NCBI GenBank assembly: GCA_945905295.1
Contig: CAMDPX010000065.1
Location: 1 to 32,549, forward strand
Direction: 5' to 3'
Origin: Planctomyces sp. SH-PL62
GTDB lineage: Bacteria; Planctomycetota; Planctomycetia; Planctomycetales; Planctomycetaceae
DNA length: 32,549 nt
The notes under the pieces are model-generated. The model was not told the DNA's origin and ran no database searches. It worked only from the letters and a program-made list of their open reading frames with translations. Of this stretch, positions 1 to 9,248 are shown one piece after another (the first letter of the stretch is position 1; every line of letters begins with the position of its first letter). Position numbers and translations under genes: made by a program.

Positions 1-57
1 CAGCCCCCCGGTGGGTTTGTCGCAGAACCGGGGGGCTGACGCCGCCCCGCTCGCCTG
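1..57. repeat. Family C inverted-repeat element, cut by window edge
   Basis: This GC-rich inverted element has lost part of its left arm at the window edge. The right arm runs from ACCGGGGGGCTGACG to CGCTCGCCT. The same element recurs at 7603-7676 and at 32496-32549. Its outer edge continues into the trpF stop codon: read on the minus strand, TAAGACAGGCGAGC here compares with TGAAACAGGCGAGC at the 7603-7676 copy. It may serve as the trpF terminator (inference). Confidence 0.8.
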
Positions 58-59
58 TC

Positions 60-749
60 TTATTCGCGAATGAGTTCGGCGAAAGCCTGTTTGGCGTCAG
101 CCACGAAACGTGCGATGAGTTTAGTGTCCTTCACTCCGGGAGACGACTCCACGCCGCTGGCGGTATCGACGCCGTCCGGCCTAACTGCGCGGATCGCATT
201 CGTCACGTTCTCGCAGGTCAATCCTCCGGCCAGGATCAACGGCGGCCAGTTCGCGCGGTCGTACTGATTCGCGATCAATTCCCACGGAGCCACCTTGCCC
301 GTCCCGCCGAACTCACCCTCCACGCGAGCGTCCAACAAGCAGCCCGCGAGCGGCACGCCCAGTCGTCGGCATTCGGCGACGAACTCTCCGATTGGGCGCA
401 AGCTGTCAGCGACACGAAACGCTTTGAGGATGTGCCAATCGGGATGTCGCTCGTGAATCGCGTGGAGGTCTTGTGGCGTTTCGTCGCCATGGAGTTGAAG
501 GGCAGTGAGACCGACTTGTCTCGCAATCGCATCCATCTCAACCGCTGAGTGATTGACGAAGAGGCCAATCGCCTGAATCAATTGCTTTGCGACGATGACC
601 GCCGCTTGATCCGGCGCGATCGAGCGGGGCGATTTCGCGAAAAAGTTCAATCCAATGGCGGATGCACCGGCCGACGCGACAGCCACAGCCGAGTCGGCGT
701 CACGAATGCCACAGACTTTGATCCAGCCGGGCGTGATCAATGAGGCCAC
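60..749 (-). CDS. trpF: Phosphoribosylanthranilate isomerase (TrpF)
   Basis: TrpF isomerises N-(5-phosphoribosyl)anthranilate in cytoplasmic tryptophan synthesis. The family signature IKVCGIRDADS lies near the N-terminus and holds the catalytic Cys. LLDARVEGEFGGTGK carries the catalytic Asp and the G-GT-G motif. LILAGGLTCENV and GVDTASGVESSPGVKD form the phosphate-binding end of the TIM barrel. The frame stays open to 1037, but residues upstream of 749 are Arg/Ser-rich and read through a palindromic repeat and the neighbouring gene. I therefore choose the GTG at 747-749, giving 229 residues, close to the usual 200-220. A purine stretch (GAGAG) lies about 12 bases upstream. No other trp gene is nearby, so it is a stand-alone trpF. 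The TAA stop abuts a family C repeat. The function is secure; the exact start is less so. Confidence 0.93.
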   Translation of the reverse strand: MASLITPGWIKVCGIRDADSAVAVASAGASAIGLNFFAKSPRSIAPDQAAVIVAKQLIQAIGLFVNHSAVEMDAIARQVGLTALQLHGDETPQDLHAIHERHPDWHILKAFRVADSLRPIGEFVAECRRLGVPLAGCLLDARVEGEFGGTGKVAPWELIANQYDRANWPPLILAGGLTCENVTNAIRAVRPDGVDTASGVESSPGVKDTKLIARFVADAKQAFAELIRE

Positions 750-773
750 GATGATCCAACTCTCTGCTCGGAC

Positions 774-826
774 GTGGAGCACGTTTTCAACGTGCTCGTC
801 ACGGGCACGTTGAAAACGTGCCCCAC
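774..826. repeat. Family A nested palindrome, copy A1
   Basis: Two 22-bp arms, 774-795 and 805-826, are inverted copies with one mismatch around a 9-base loop. Each arm is itself a hairpin: GCACGTT-TTC-AACGTGC in the left arm and GCACGTT-GAA-AACGTGC in the right. It ends 2 bp before the stop codon of the downstream lipoprotein gene and lies upstream of trpF. Other copies are at 8884-8936, 21727-21789 and 25226-25289. Confidence 0.92.
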
Positions 827-828
827 GA

Positions 829-1791
829 TTACTTCGTTTCCTGCATCGCCTCGAACTTGGCGATCCATTTTTCGGGGTCTTCCTCGAACGCCGCTTTGCA
901 GCCGGAGCAGCAGACCCAGTACGACTTTCCTTTGTGGCTGACTTGAATCGTTCCCAAGCCCTGCGAGATGACGCAGGTCTTCTCCTTGAAGTCGCTGTCA
1001 TTGAGAGCGAACGACGTCCCCTCACGCTGCGTTGCAATCGTGTCGAAGCGAACGAAGTTCTTGCCGCGAGCTTTCGACAACTCCAGCAAGTAGCGGTTGT
1101 TTTCCTGCTGGTTCATCACGACCTGCCAGCGGTCCTTCGCGTCGCCGTTCTCCGTGAGCTTCAACTTGTAGGTCCGTTGCGGTGTTTGCTTCTTGTCTTC
1201 ACCCGGCTTTTCGGAAGGCTCTTCGGTGAAGACCCCTTGCAGGACGCGCTTCTGGCCATCTTTTTCTTCGATGGTCATTTGAAATTGCTCCGCGTCGGTC
1301 AGATACGTCAGCCGCACCGATTTGAAAAGCACGCCGTCGCCAACCGTCTTCATCGCCAGTGCGGGTTGAGCCCGATCGGTCTTCCAATCCCAGACCCAAT
1401 TCAGGTCTTCGTATTCTTTGGACTTGTCGATGATCCCGTGCCACTGCCCCAGCACGACCTGAATCGGCTTGAGAGCTTTCTTGACCTCGTCGATTTGCTT
1501 CTCCGGCGGGAGCTTTGGCTTTGCGGCAGAGTTCGTTGCCGTCGCGGAACCGCCACCTCCGCCGAGCTTCACCGGTGCGAACGGTTTTGAGGACGTGTCG
1601 TCGTTCGACGCAGTTGAGGCCGAATCGTCGGCCGGCTCTTCAGCTTTGCTCGCAGTTGGAGCCGGCTTCTTTGAGCCGCTGCTGGCGGTCTTGTTCGTTT
1701 CCGGTTCGGCTGTCCCACCGCAACCGGCGATCCAGGCGGCAATGAGCGTTGAGGTCAGCAAGGCGGACGAGCGTGAAGATCGTTTGAGCAT
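829..1791 (-). CDS. Lipoprotein with C-terminal YHS/TRASH-like metal-binding domain
   Basis: This is a probable membrane-anchored lipoprotein of 320 residues. The N-terminus has a signal peptide with lipobox IAGC, with the lipid-bearing Cys at residue 24. It is followed by about 80 residues of Ser/Ala/Pro/Lys linker and then an unrecognised middle domain of about 170 residues. The C-terminus resembles YHS/TRASH metal-binding domains: Cys273, then GKSYWVCCSGC (Cys294, 295 and 298) and FEEDPEKWI, a typical YHS ending. Such domains bind copper, iron or other soft metals; the metal here is unknown. I start at the ATG at 1791 because it puts the signal peptide at the very N-terminus and has an AGAGA stretch 5-10 bases upstream. 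In-frame starts at 1809 and 1851 would only add residues before the signal. The gene is alone on its strand, with repeat A1 just past its stop. Confidence 0.75.
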   Translation of the reverse strand: MLKRSSRSSALLTSTLIAAWIAGCGGTAEPETNKTASSGSKKPAPTASKAEEPADDSASTASNDDTSSKPFAPVKLGGGGGSATATNSAAKPKLPPEKQIDEVKKALKPIQVVLGQWHGIIDKSKEYEDLNWVWDWKTDRAQPALAMKTVGDGVLFKSVRLTYLTDAEQFQMTIEEKDGQKRVLQGVFTEEPSEKPGEDKKQTPQRTYKLKLTENGDAKDRWQVVMNQQENNRYLLELSKARGKNFVRFDTIATQREGTSFALNDSDFKEKTCVISQGLGTIQVSHKGKSYWVCCSGCKAAFEEDPEKWIAKFEAMQETK

Positions 1792-1858
1792 GGCAAGTCT
1801 CTGAGACATAAGGTTTGGGATAACGGCCATCGGCTTTCGGCCCACAGCCATCGGCCGG

Positions 1859-3382
1859 TCAGTTCACCCAGCCGCCGTCGCACCAGTTCGCGTCATTTGG
1901 TGAGGCGAGCGAGTTTTTCGGCCACAACGGTCGAGTGATCTTGTCGAAGTTCATCTCGTCCCAGTGCGGCGACGCGCAGCCGGGACAGTCGGCGAGGAAC
2001 GTCCCGGCGACGAACGGATCATAGTCGGCTCGGAACCCGGAGGGCGACTTCGCCACCACGATTCCACAGGTCCGCGGATCGAGCCCGACTGACTCGTACA
2101 GCCGCGGCGAACTGCCGGGTCCGCCTCGTTCGACCAACAGGATTTGCACGTCGCCGGAGCGGACGATCGCGCCGCGGCCCATGTTGACCGGCAGGTTCTT
2201 GCTGATGTGACCGCTCAGGATCCATTCGACGTTTTGCAGCTTCTCGACGACGCCGCGCACGCGGACCGGCGAGGAGTATTCGGGGGCGAGGCGGCCGCCG
2301 ATTTCGAAATCGAATGGGCTGCCGATTCCGAGGCGGGACGCCTCGGCGACGGCGATCGGATCGACCATGAACGTGATTGCTCCGTGCGGGATCTGCGGTG
2401 CGGCGAGCAACTCGCGCAGCAGGCAGGTCGAGTCGCCTGGGCTGCCGCTGTTCGTCGCGTCGGCTCCGTCGCCGATCACGATGGGATGTTTTCCGAGGGC
2501 GAGTGCTCGCTTCACGACCTCGGTCGGTGGGAAGCGTTCGACCGCTTCGAGTTCGTGGCGGATGCTCCAACACTTCTCGCAAAGCTGATCGACGGTCTCT
2601 TCCCAGCGTGATTCCTTGCGAGCGGTCGTCAGCATGACCGACCAGCCCAACTGCGGAGCATCAAACCACGGCATGGCCATCGCTACGTTCGCGGCCAACA
2701 CGCCCTCCTCGGCTTCAAGCTGCTTGAGGCGTTCGTAAATCGGAGCGGGCGGGCCGGTGAAGGTGTTGTGGTATTCGGCGGCGGTGAACATCGGCAGCTT
2801 GCGCCACACGGTGTGAGTGCGGACTCCCTGTTTCAGAATCTTCCACAACTGACTGGCTGCCCGTTCGCCGCGCTGCCACGAGTCCAGATGCGGGCAGGTG
2901 TGATAGCCGCAGAGCAAGTCGGCATTCGCCAGCATCCGACGAGTGAGGTTCGCGTGCAGATCGAACGTGCCGACGATCGGTACTTCGGGGCCGACGGCCG
3001 CTCGAACTCGTTCGAGCAACGCGCCGCTGAGATCCGGTTCATCTTCCGCCGCCATCGCGCCGTGCAGCACCAGGCACACGGCATCCAGCGGTCCGGCGAT
3101 GCGCAACTGTTCGTCGAAAGACTCGAAGATCCGTTTCGAGGTCGCGGCCTCGACGGCTCCCCACGGCCAGCAGACGAACCGCGAGAGACCGATCAACTCG
3201 CTCGGTGGCTGCGGCCATTGACGCAATGCCGACAAGAGGCCGCCGATCTCCCCCGTTTGTCCGTACTTCTCAAAGATCTGCGGGCCGACGGCGATTCCCC
3301 AGTTCTCGAAGTCCGACCACTGCGTCAGATTGCGATTGAACGTGTTCGACTCCTGCCACATCTGGCCGATGGCGATTCGCAT
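1859..3382 (-). CDS. M81-family metallopeptidase, MlrC-like
   Basis: The 507-residue protein resembles the M81/MlrC family (DUF1485 plus MlrC C-terminal domain), named after the microcystin-degradation protein. Visible family motifs are the N-terminus MRIAIGQMWQESNTF, LHGAM at 107-110, GTFDLHANLT (Asp141, His143), GYHTCPHLD (His161, His165), and a Gly/Asp-rich segment DGADATNSGSPGD at about 305-317 that starts the C-terminal part. The Asp and His residues are the likely zinc ligands. No signal peptide is evident, so it should be cytoplasmic. The natural substrate in planctomycetes is unknown; microcystin degradation should not be assumed. The ATG at 3382 starts directly on the conserved N-terminal motif, with a purine-rich AGGAAAGTAGAG upstream. 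Confidence 0.88.
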   Translation of the reverse strand: MRIAIGQMWQESNTFNRNLTQWSDFENWGIAVGPQIFEKYGQTGEIGGLLSALRQWPQPPSELIGLSRFVCWPWGAVEAATSKRIFESFDEQLRIAGPLDAVCLVLHGAMAAEDEPDLSGALLERVRAAVGPEVPIVGTFDLHANLTRRMLANADLLCGYHTCPHLDSWQRGERAASQLWKILKQGVRTHTVWRKLPMFTAAEYHNTFTGPPAPIYERLKQLEAEEGVLAANVAMAMPWFDAPQLGWSVMLTTARKESRWEETVDQLCEKCWSIRHELEAVERFPPTEVVKRALALGKHPIVIGDGADATNSGSPGDSTCLLRELLAAPQIPHGAITFMVDPIAVAEASRLGIGSPFDFEIGGRLAPEYSSPVRVRGVVEKLQNVEWILSGHISKNLPVNMGRGAIVRSGDVQILLVERGGPGSSPRLYESVGLDPRTCGIVVAKSPSGFRADYDPFVAGTFLADCPGCASPHWDEMNFDKITRPLWPKNSLASPNDANWCDGGWVN

Positions 3383-3460
3383 GAGGGGCTCTACTTTCCT
3401 TGGGGCTGGCGAGTTGTCGATGTCGTGTCAAAAGTTGGCAGAGTCGAACTCGATGCGCTT

Positions 3461-3563
3461 CGCACACGGATGCGAGGGGCGCACACGGATGGGGGCAGAG
3501 CGAACGATTTTGTGATCCGCACGCCCCTCTCCCATCCGTGTGCGCCTCTCGCATAAGTGTGCG
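3461..3563. repeat. Family H inverted repeat with internal direct repeats
   Basis: The left arm carries CACACGGATG twice, separated by CGAGGGGCG. The right arm is its inverted copy, ending in CCCATCCGTGTGCGCC and GCATAAGTGTGCG. About 30 bp pair, with a few differences. It fills most of the gap between the MlrC-like gene start and the ferrochelatase stop. No other copy was seen in the window. The remaining bases of this 267-bp gap (3383-3649) show nothing recognisable. Confidence 0.8.
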
Positions 3564-3649
3564 TAGTCCCAGCGCAATACTTTCCGAACCGCAATTCCAA
3601 CCCAGAAGCCGCCGTCATCTTTCCCATGGCCAGAGGAACTCCTCGCGGG

Positions 3650-4693
3650 TTATGAGCCAACAGGACGTGTGAACGGATAGGGGCAGCAATCCGCCGGACA
3701 GAGATCGTGATTGGGGCCGAACGTACCGATCGCACGGCGTTCGCAAGTTGCGGCCGATTCGTTCGCGAGTCGCTCGGCGATCAGGTCGACGATCATCGCC
3801 ACGAATTTCGGATGCGTGCCGACCGTCCCGGCTCGGACCATCGTCAGGCCGAGTTCCTTCGACAACGTAAACGCTTCGTCGTCGAGGTCGTACAGCACTT
3901 CGATGTGATCGGACAGAAAGCCGATCGGTGCGACGACGACTTGCGAGACCGACTGCTCCTTCAAGGCTCGCAGATGATCGAGGATGTCGGGTTCGAGCCA
4001 GGGATCGGTCGGCCGGCCACTGCGGCTTTGATAGACCACTCGCCAGTGATCGGGCGGGACACCCACTCGCTCGGCGACGAGCCGGGCCGTCTCATTGAGT
4101 TGCGCGGCGTACTGGCAGTTGTCGGCCATCAGCATCGGGATGCTGTGAGCGGTGAAGGCGATGTGTGCCAATTCCCGATCCTCGGTCGGCAGCCGAGCGA
4201 GGGCGTTGGCCGTCCGGTCGGCGGTCGCCTCGATAAAGTCGGGGTGATTGAAGAAGACTCGGACCTTGTCGATCACCGGAGCCGACGATCCCACGCCTTG
4301 TCGAGCTGCCTCAATGTTCTCTCGATACTGTCGGCAACTCGAATACGAACTGTAGCCCGCCAGCACGAACGCGAGGACTCGCTGAATTCTGATATCGACC
4401 ATCGCCTCGACCGTCTCGGTCAGCAGCGGATACCAGTTGCGATTCCCCCAGAAGATCGGCAGGTCGATCCCGCGTCGAATCAGTTCTGGCCGCAAGACCT
4501 GGATCAAGTCACGCACCTGCTGGTTGATCGGACTGATGCCGCCGAATTGATGGTAATGCTCGGCAACTTCCAGCAGCCGTTCGCGCGGGACCGGCTTGCC
4601 GCGTGTAACGTTTTCCAAAAATGGCATCACTTCGTTCGGACCCTCTGGTCCGCCGAAGCCGACGATCAACAACGCGTCATAAGAACTGGGCAT
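3650..4693 (-). CDS. hemH: Ferrochelatase with probable [2Fe-2S] cluster cysteines
   Basis: Ferrochelatase inserts Fe2+ into a porphyrin (protoporphyrin IX, or coproporphyrin III in the CpfC branch). From the ATG at 4693 the protein has 347 residues and starts MPSSYDALLIVGFGGPEGP. Visible landmarks are FGGISPIN (50-56), FTAHSIP with the metal-binding His183, YQSRSG (221-226), and PIGFLSDHIEVLYDLD with catalytic Glu265. Cys120 in YSSYSSCRQYREN, plus Cys317, Cys332, Cys336 and Cys337 near the C-terminus (CPADCCPYP), resemble the four-Cys [2Fe-2S] arrangement of actinobacterial enzymes. That hints at a coproporphyrin-type enzyme, but it is not proved by sequence alone. The open frame reaches 4789, but the extra 32 residues lack family similarity and an AGAGAGAC stretch precedes 4693. 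Confidence 0.93.
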   Translation of the reverse strand: MPSSYDALLIVGFGGPEGPNEVMPFLENVTRGKPVPRERLLEVAEHYHQFGGISPINQQVRDLIQVLRPELIRRGIDLPIFWGNRNWYPLLTETVEAMVDIRIQRVLAFVLAGYSSYSSCRQYRENIEAARQGVGSSAPVIDKVRVFFNHPDFIEATADRTANALARLPTEDRELAHIAFTAHSIPMLMADNCQYAAQLNETARLVAERVGVPPDHWRVVYQSRSGRPTDPWLEPDILDHLRALKEQSVSQVVVAPIGFLSDHIEVLYDLDDEAFTLSKELGLTMVRAGTVGTHPKFVAMIVDLIAERLANESAATCERRAIGTFGPNHDLCPADCCPYPFTRPVGS

Positions 4694-4827
4694 GAGGTCT
4701 CTCTGGAAGGAAACGTATCGGACGGAGAGTGTATCTCGCTTGCCTGTCTCATTCATGGCTGCGAGAGGTATAAACTCATCCGCCGTCACTCCGCGCTTTT
4801 AGACTGTGCGCGGCGGGCGGACAGACC

Positions 4828-4927
4828 GGGGTCGGGTGTTCGGTTTTTCGGAATTGGCGGGTATCAAGTCTGGTTCGCGAATCACGCTTTCTTTCCGCCA
4901 ATTCCGAAAAACCGAATACCCGACCCC
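4828..4927. repeat. Family G long inverted repeat (REP-like)
   Basis: Two 33-bp arms lie around a 34-base loop. They run from GGGGTCGGGTGTTCGG to GGAATTGGCGG on the left and from CCGCCAATTCCG to ACCGAATACCCGACCCC on the right. They pair at all but about one position. Unlike the other families, I do not see each arm folding on itself. The element lies in the divergent space between hemH and the DUF1501 gene, where it could affect both promoters. GGGGTCGGG-type ends recall REP sequences (inference). Only one copy is in the window. Confidence 0.9.
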
Positions 4928-4952
4928 TGACTCATCAGTGAGGTTTCTTGTG

Positions 4953-6392
<1,440 letters not shown>

Positions 6393-6496
6393 GCTTGTAG
6401 TGACCCGATTTATCGGGTCGAGTCGCGCGTTCGCTTGTAGTGACCCGATTTATCGGGTCGAGTCGCGCGTTCGACCCCATAAATGGGGTCACTACG
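6393..6496. repeat. Family E hairpins with perfect 40-bp tandem duplication
   Basis: A 40-bp unit starting GCTTGTAGTGACCC occurs twice without a mismatch (6393-6432 and 6433-6472). It is followed by an inverted hairpin at 6473-6496. The forward hairpin is GACCCGAT-TT-ATCGGGTC and the inverted one is GACCCCAT-AA-ATGGGGTC. One base pair is exchanged on both sides of the stem, so each hairpin stays perfect. The element starts at the base after the DUF1501 stop and ends near the stop of the convergent peptidase gene. It may work as a bidirectional terminator (inference). Confidence 0.93.
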
Positions 6497-6502
6497 AGCG
6501 CG

Positions 6503-7450
6503 TCATCGGCCGATGTCTTCTGGGACTTGCTGCAACCACGTCAGCAGCACGCGGCCGACTTTGACGAGGCTCGCACCGCTGCACTGCTGCGGCGTGTCTT
6601 TCGTCGTGTGCCAGTGCGGATATTCGAAGTCGATCAAGTCGGCTGTGGGAATCTTCGCAATCTCGTTGAGCGGCACATGGTCGTCGTTGATCTCGTGCGG
6701 ATGCGACTTCGAAACGAACTCCTTGATGCCCAACGTCCGCGCCGTGTCCCACACGCTGCGGACCACTTTCGGAGCGAACTTCCGGCTGTTGGGTTCGATG
6801 GGGATCTTCAGATTCTTGTCGCCGATCATGTCGACGAGCACTCCGCAGACGTAGCGATACGGCGGCGGCCGGTCGCGGTATTGCTGAGCGAAATGCTCGC
6901 TGCCCAAAAAGAATTTGCCGCCGTCGCGCTGGAAGATGAACTCTTCTCCGTCGAAGAAGACCATGTCCACGCCGAACGTCGGCTTGATCGCCGGCAGCGA
7001 GTGCCCCATTTCCATGAACAACGCCACGCCGCTGCCGCCATCGTTCGCGCCGAGAAAGATCCCCTTCGGGCGGAATTCGTCGCGGTCGGGATACGGCCGC
7101 GTGTCGTAATGGCAACAGAGCAGCACACGCTCTTTCGCTTGCGGGCGCCACGAGACGATCAGATTCTTCATCCGCACCGGCACCCCCGTCTTCGGGTGCG
7201 GCGTGACGAACTCCTGAAAGCCGGATTCAGCGCCCAGTTTTTTGAAATGCGCGACGAGCAAGTCTTGTTGATCCGTCATACCCTTCGACTCGCTGGGCCG
7301 ACGCCCCAGCTTGCAGATGTCTTCGAGGTAGCCAAACGCGCGACGCTCATCGAGATTGATTGCCGGCTTGGCTGCGGCCGGTTCTTCGGCAGTGACGAGT
7401 GCGGTGACAAAAACGATCTGCGCCGTCACAAGGAGAATTGTTTTAAGCAC
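6503..7450 (-). CDS. Secreted M28 metallopeptidase, glutaminyl-cyclase-like
   Basis: The 315-residue zinc enzyme has an N-terminal signal peptide (hydrophobic 4-20, AEEPAA after it), so it is likely periplasmic or secreted. M28 ligands are all visible: His114 in CCHYDTRPYPDRD, Asp137 in GANDGGSGVALF, Glu169/Glu170 in FFDGEEF, Asp207 in LVDMIGD, and His281 in PHWHTTKDTP. The combination of HYDTRP, the IPTADLIDFEYPHWHTTKDTP region, and the conserved DDHVPLNE resembles glutaminyl-peptide cyclotransferases more than aminopeptidases. It may therefore cyclise N-terminal Gln rather than hydrolyse peptides; motifs alone do not settle this. The start is GTG at 7448-7450, with GGAG eight bases upstream. 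It diverges from the sialidase-like gene and converges on the DUF1501 gene. Confidence 0.88.
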   Translation of the reverse strand: MLKTILLVTAQIVFVTALVTAEEPAAAKPAINLDERRAFGYLEDICKLGRRPSESKGMTDQQDLLVAHFKKLGAESGFQEFVTPHPKTGVPVRMKNLIVSWRPQAKERVLLCCHYDTRPYPDRDEFRPKGIFLGANDGGSGVALFMEMGHSLPAIKPTFGVDMVFFDGEEFIFQRDGGKFFLGSEHFAQQYRDRPPPYRYVCGVLVDMIGDKNLKIPIEPNSRKFAPKVVRSVWDTARTLGIKEFVSKSHPHEINDDHVPLNEIAKIPTADLIDFEYPHWHTTKDTPQQCSGASLVKVGRVLLTWLQQVPEDIGR

Positions 7451-7602
7451 CGTTGAACTCCATGACTCGATGCGTGAATTGACAATGCGGTTGGCTGACG
7501 GCTGCGATTCTGGTCGCCTGAGTTTCTCAGGGTCAATTGGTAGGATGGCATTCGATTCAATCTTCGAGTTTTGTACGTCGCACGGCCAGCCGTGAGACCC
7601 CT

Positions 7603-7676
7603 AGGCGAGCGGGGCGGCGTCAGCCGCCCGGTCCAGCGACGAATCCACCGGGGGGCTGACGCCGCCCCGCTCGCCT
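7603..7676. repeat. Family C inverted-repeat element, complete copy
   Basis: The left arm begins AGGCGAGCGGGGCGGCG and the right arm ends CGCCGCCCCGCTCGCCT; they pair almost completely over about 29 bp. The left arm also folds on itself as GGGCGGC-GTCA-GCCGCCC. It lies in the 250-bp divergent space between the M28 peptidase and the sialidase-like gene, ending 24 bp before the latter's ATG. The rest of that space (7451-7602) shows nothing recognisable. Confidence 0.9.
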
Positions 7677-7700
7677 GTTTCATTCATGAGAGAATCTGCG

Positions 7701-8882
7701 ATGCCAACTCAAAGCACACGACGCGAGTTCTTGGCGGCCAGTGCGACTGCCGCTTTCGGAGCAACGATGGCTGCATCGCGAACGGCTCCTGCGGCCGCTC
7801 CGACGATTGCGGTGTTGGAGCGACGAATCATCAGTTGGAAGCCGCCGCTGTATCACGGATGGCCGACGTTGGCTCGGCGGAAGAATGGCGAGTTGTTGTT
7901 AGTCTTTTCTGGCGGACGCGAAACGCATGTGTGTCCGTTTGGCCGCGTCGAGTTGATGCGGTCGCATGATGACGGCCAGTCGTGGGGGTGGCCGCAGGTG
8001 TTGATCGACGGGCCGATTGATGATCGCGATGCGGGTGTGGTCGAGACGGCGAATGGTTCGATCTTGGTGACGACGTTTACGTCGCTGGCGTATGAGGCTG
8101 CTCTGCAAAAGATGGAGAAGGCCACGCCTGCACCGGGCAAGGTGAAAGAGGAACATGACAAGCTGTTGGCCGAGTGGCGGGCGGCTCACAATCGCGTCAC
8201 GGCAGAGCAACGACAGAAGGAAATCGGGACGTGGATGATTCGTTCGACCGACGGTGGCGTGACGTGGTCGGCGCGGTATGCGGTGCCGGTCAACAGTCCG
8301 CATGGGCCGGTGGTGCTGCGCGATGGGCGGCTGATTTATGCGGGCAAAGCGTTGTGGAAAGATGACCGCGTCGGCGTGTGTGAATCGAAAGACGACGGCG
8401 TGACTTGGGAATGGTTAGCGACCATCCCCGCGCGGCCGGGAGATGATCCGAAGAACTATCACGAGTTGCATGCGGTCGAGGCGTCGGACGGGACGTTGAT
8501 CGCGCACATTCGCAATCACAATCAACCGAACGCGGGTGAGACGCTGCAATCGGAATCGACGGACGGCGGTCGGACTTGGTCGGTTCCGCATTCGATTGGC
8601 GTGTGGGGCTTGCCGTCGCATTTGTTGCGGCTGCGCGACGGACGATTGCTGATGAGCTACGGTCATCGTCGCAAGCCCATCGGCAATCTCGCGCGAGTCA
8701 GCAGCGATCACGGCCGCACATGGAGCGAACCGCTGACGATCAGTGATGACGCGAAGTTCGGTGACATGGGATATCCCTCAACCATCGAGTGCGCGGACGG
8801 CATGTTGGTGACGGTGTGGTATGAGGTGCTGGTCGATTCGCCGAACGCTCAATTGCGACAGGCCCGCTGGAGATTGAGCTGA
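7701..8882 (+). CDS. Tat-exported sialidase-fold (BNR/Asp-box) protein
   Basis: The 393-residue protein has a six-bladed propeller-type sialidase/neuraminidase architecture. Five Asp-box motifs (S-x-D-x-G-x-T/S-W) are visible at about 88-95 (SHDDGQSW), 182-189 (STDGGVTW), 229-236 (SKDDGVTW), 286-293 (STDGGRTW) and 334-341 (SSDHGRTW). A twin-arginine signal (STRREFLAASA) at the start predicts folded export. I chose the ATG at 7701 over the one at 7686 because GAGAGAA lies six bases upstream of 7701 and the Tat motif then starts near residue 6. Related planctomycete proteins are annotated as exo-alpha-sialidases, but the glycan substrate is unknown. The TGA stop merges with the edge of repeat A2. 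Confidence 0.85.
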   Translation: MPTQSTRREFLAASATAAFGATMAASRTAPAAAPTIAVLERRIISWKPPLYHGWPTLARRKNGELLLVFSGGRETHVCPFGRVELMRSHDDGQSWGWPQVLIDGPIDDRDAGVVETANGSILVTTFTSLAYEAALQKMEKATPAPGKVKEEHDKLLAEWRAAHNRVTAEQRQKEIGTWMIRSTDGGVTWSARYAVPVNSPHGPVVLRDGRLIYAGKALWKDDRVGVCESKDDGVTWEWLATIPARPGDDPKNYHELHAVEASDGTLIAHIRNHNQPNAGETLQSESTDGGRTWSVPHSIGVWGLPSHLLRLRDGRLLMSYGHRRKPIGNLARVSSDHGRTWSEPLTISDDAKFGDMGYPSTIECADGMLVTVWYEVLVDSPNAQLRQARWRLS

Positions 8883-8883
8883 C

Positions 8884-8936
8884 GTGGAGCACGTTTCCAA
8901 CGTGCTCGTGACGGGCACGTTGAAAACGTGCCCCAC
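8884..8936. repeat. Family A nested palindrome, copy A2
   Basis: This 53-bp copy matches A1 except for one base in the left arm (CGTTTCCAACG) and one in the loop. The edge TGACGTGG also occurs at the outer edges of the two longer copies at 21.7 kb and 25.2 kb. Here its TGA is the stop codon of the sialidase-like gene. Confidence 0.92.
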
Positions 8937-9018
8937 TTTATCTTCGGCAACATTTGCCGTGCTTTCTTGCGTTTTTGCGAATCCAATAAAAACGTGTCGA
9001 AAAGCTGAATAAGACCCG

Positions 9019-9048
9019 TTGACCCTACTCGCGAGGATGTCATAGGTT
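9019..9048 (+). promoter_or_regulatory. Possible sigma-70-type promoter for secretin gene
   Basis: TTGACC and TAGGTT are separated by 18 bases, about 200 bp before the secretin start. The -10 match is weak. A similar TTGACA/TAGGTT pair precedes flp2, which is the main reason to list it. Confidence 0.22.
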
Positions 9049-9233
9049 CCCGCCGCACATCTCTTCGGCGAGGGCACCCCGCTCGCGCCGCCAATTCTCT
9101 GCTGTGAATTTCCTTCCCTTCCTGCCCCCAGAACCTCTCCCCCCGCGGCGATTCGCCGGCATCACGCACACCCTGAGACTGTCTTCGTTGACCGTCGATG
9201 CACGAATCACTGCGTCTCCCGCCAGTTGGTTTC

Positions 9234-9240
9234 AAGGAGG
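9234..9240 (+). promoter_or_regulatory. Strong Shine-Dalgarno deciding a TTG start
   Basis: AAGGAGG lies eight bases before an in-frame TTG at 9249-9251, and the signal peptide LRKALGLLAWTSLAAAG begins there. The in-frame ATG at 9198 has no such site and would add 17 residues before the signal, so TTG is preferred. Confidence 0.8.
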
Positions 9241-9248
9241 AACTTACT

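Larger units (their letters stand above)
8937..9248. other. Intergenic space upstream of giant secretin
   Basis: This 312-bp stretch lies between repeat A2 and the TTG start of the secretin gene. It contains a possible promoter (9019-9048) and a strong ribosome binding site at its end. No repeat, RNA gene or convincing small ORF was seen. Confidence 0.6.

Noticed and set aside
774-826. CRISPR array
   Set aside because: The repeats are inverted, dispersed singly between genes, and lack regular spacers or cas genes.
750-1037. N-terminal extension of trpF
   Set aside because: It reads through repeat A1 and into the neighbouring gene on the same strand, and would add 96 residues absent from the family.
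1859-3382. Assigning microcystin degradation (mlrC) as function
   Set aside because: Only the family is supported; no mlrA, mlrB or mlrD neighbours are present.
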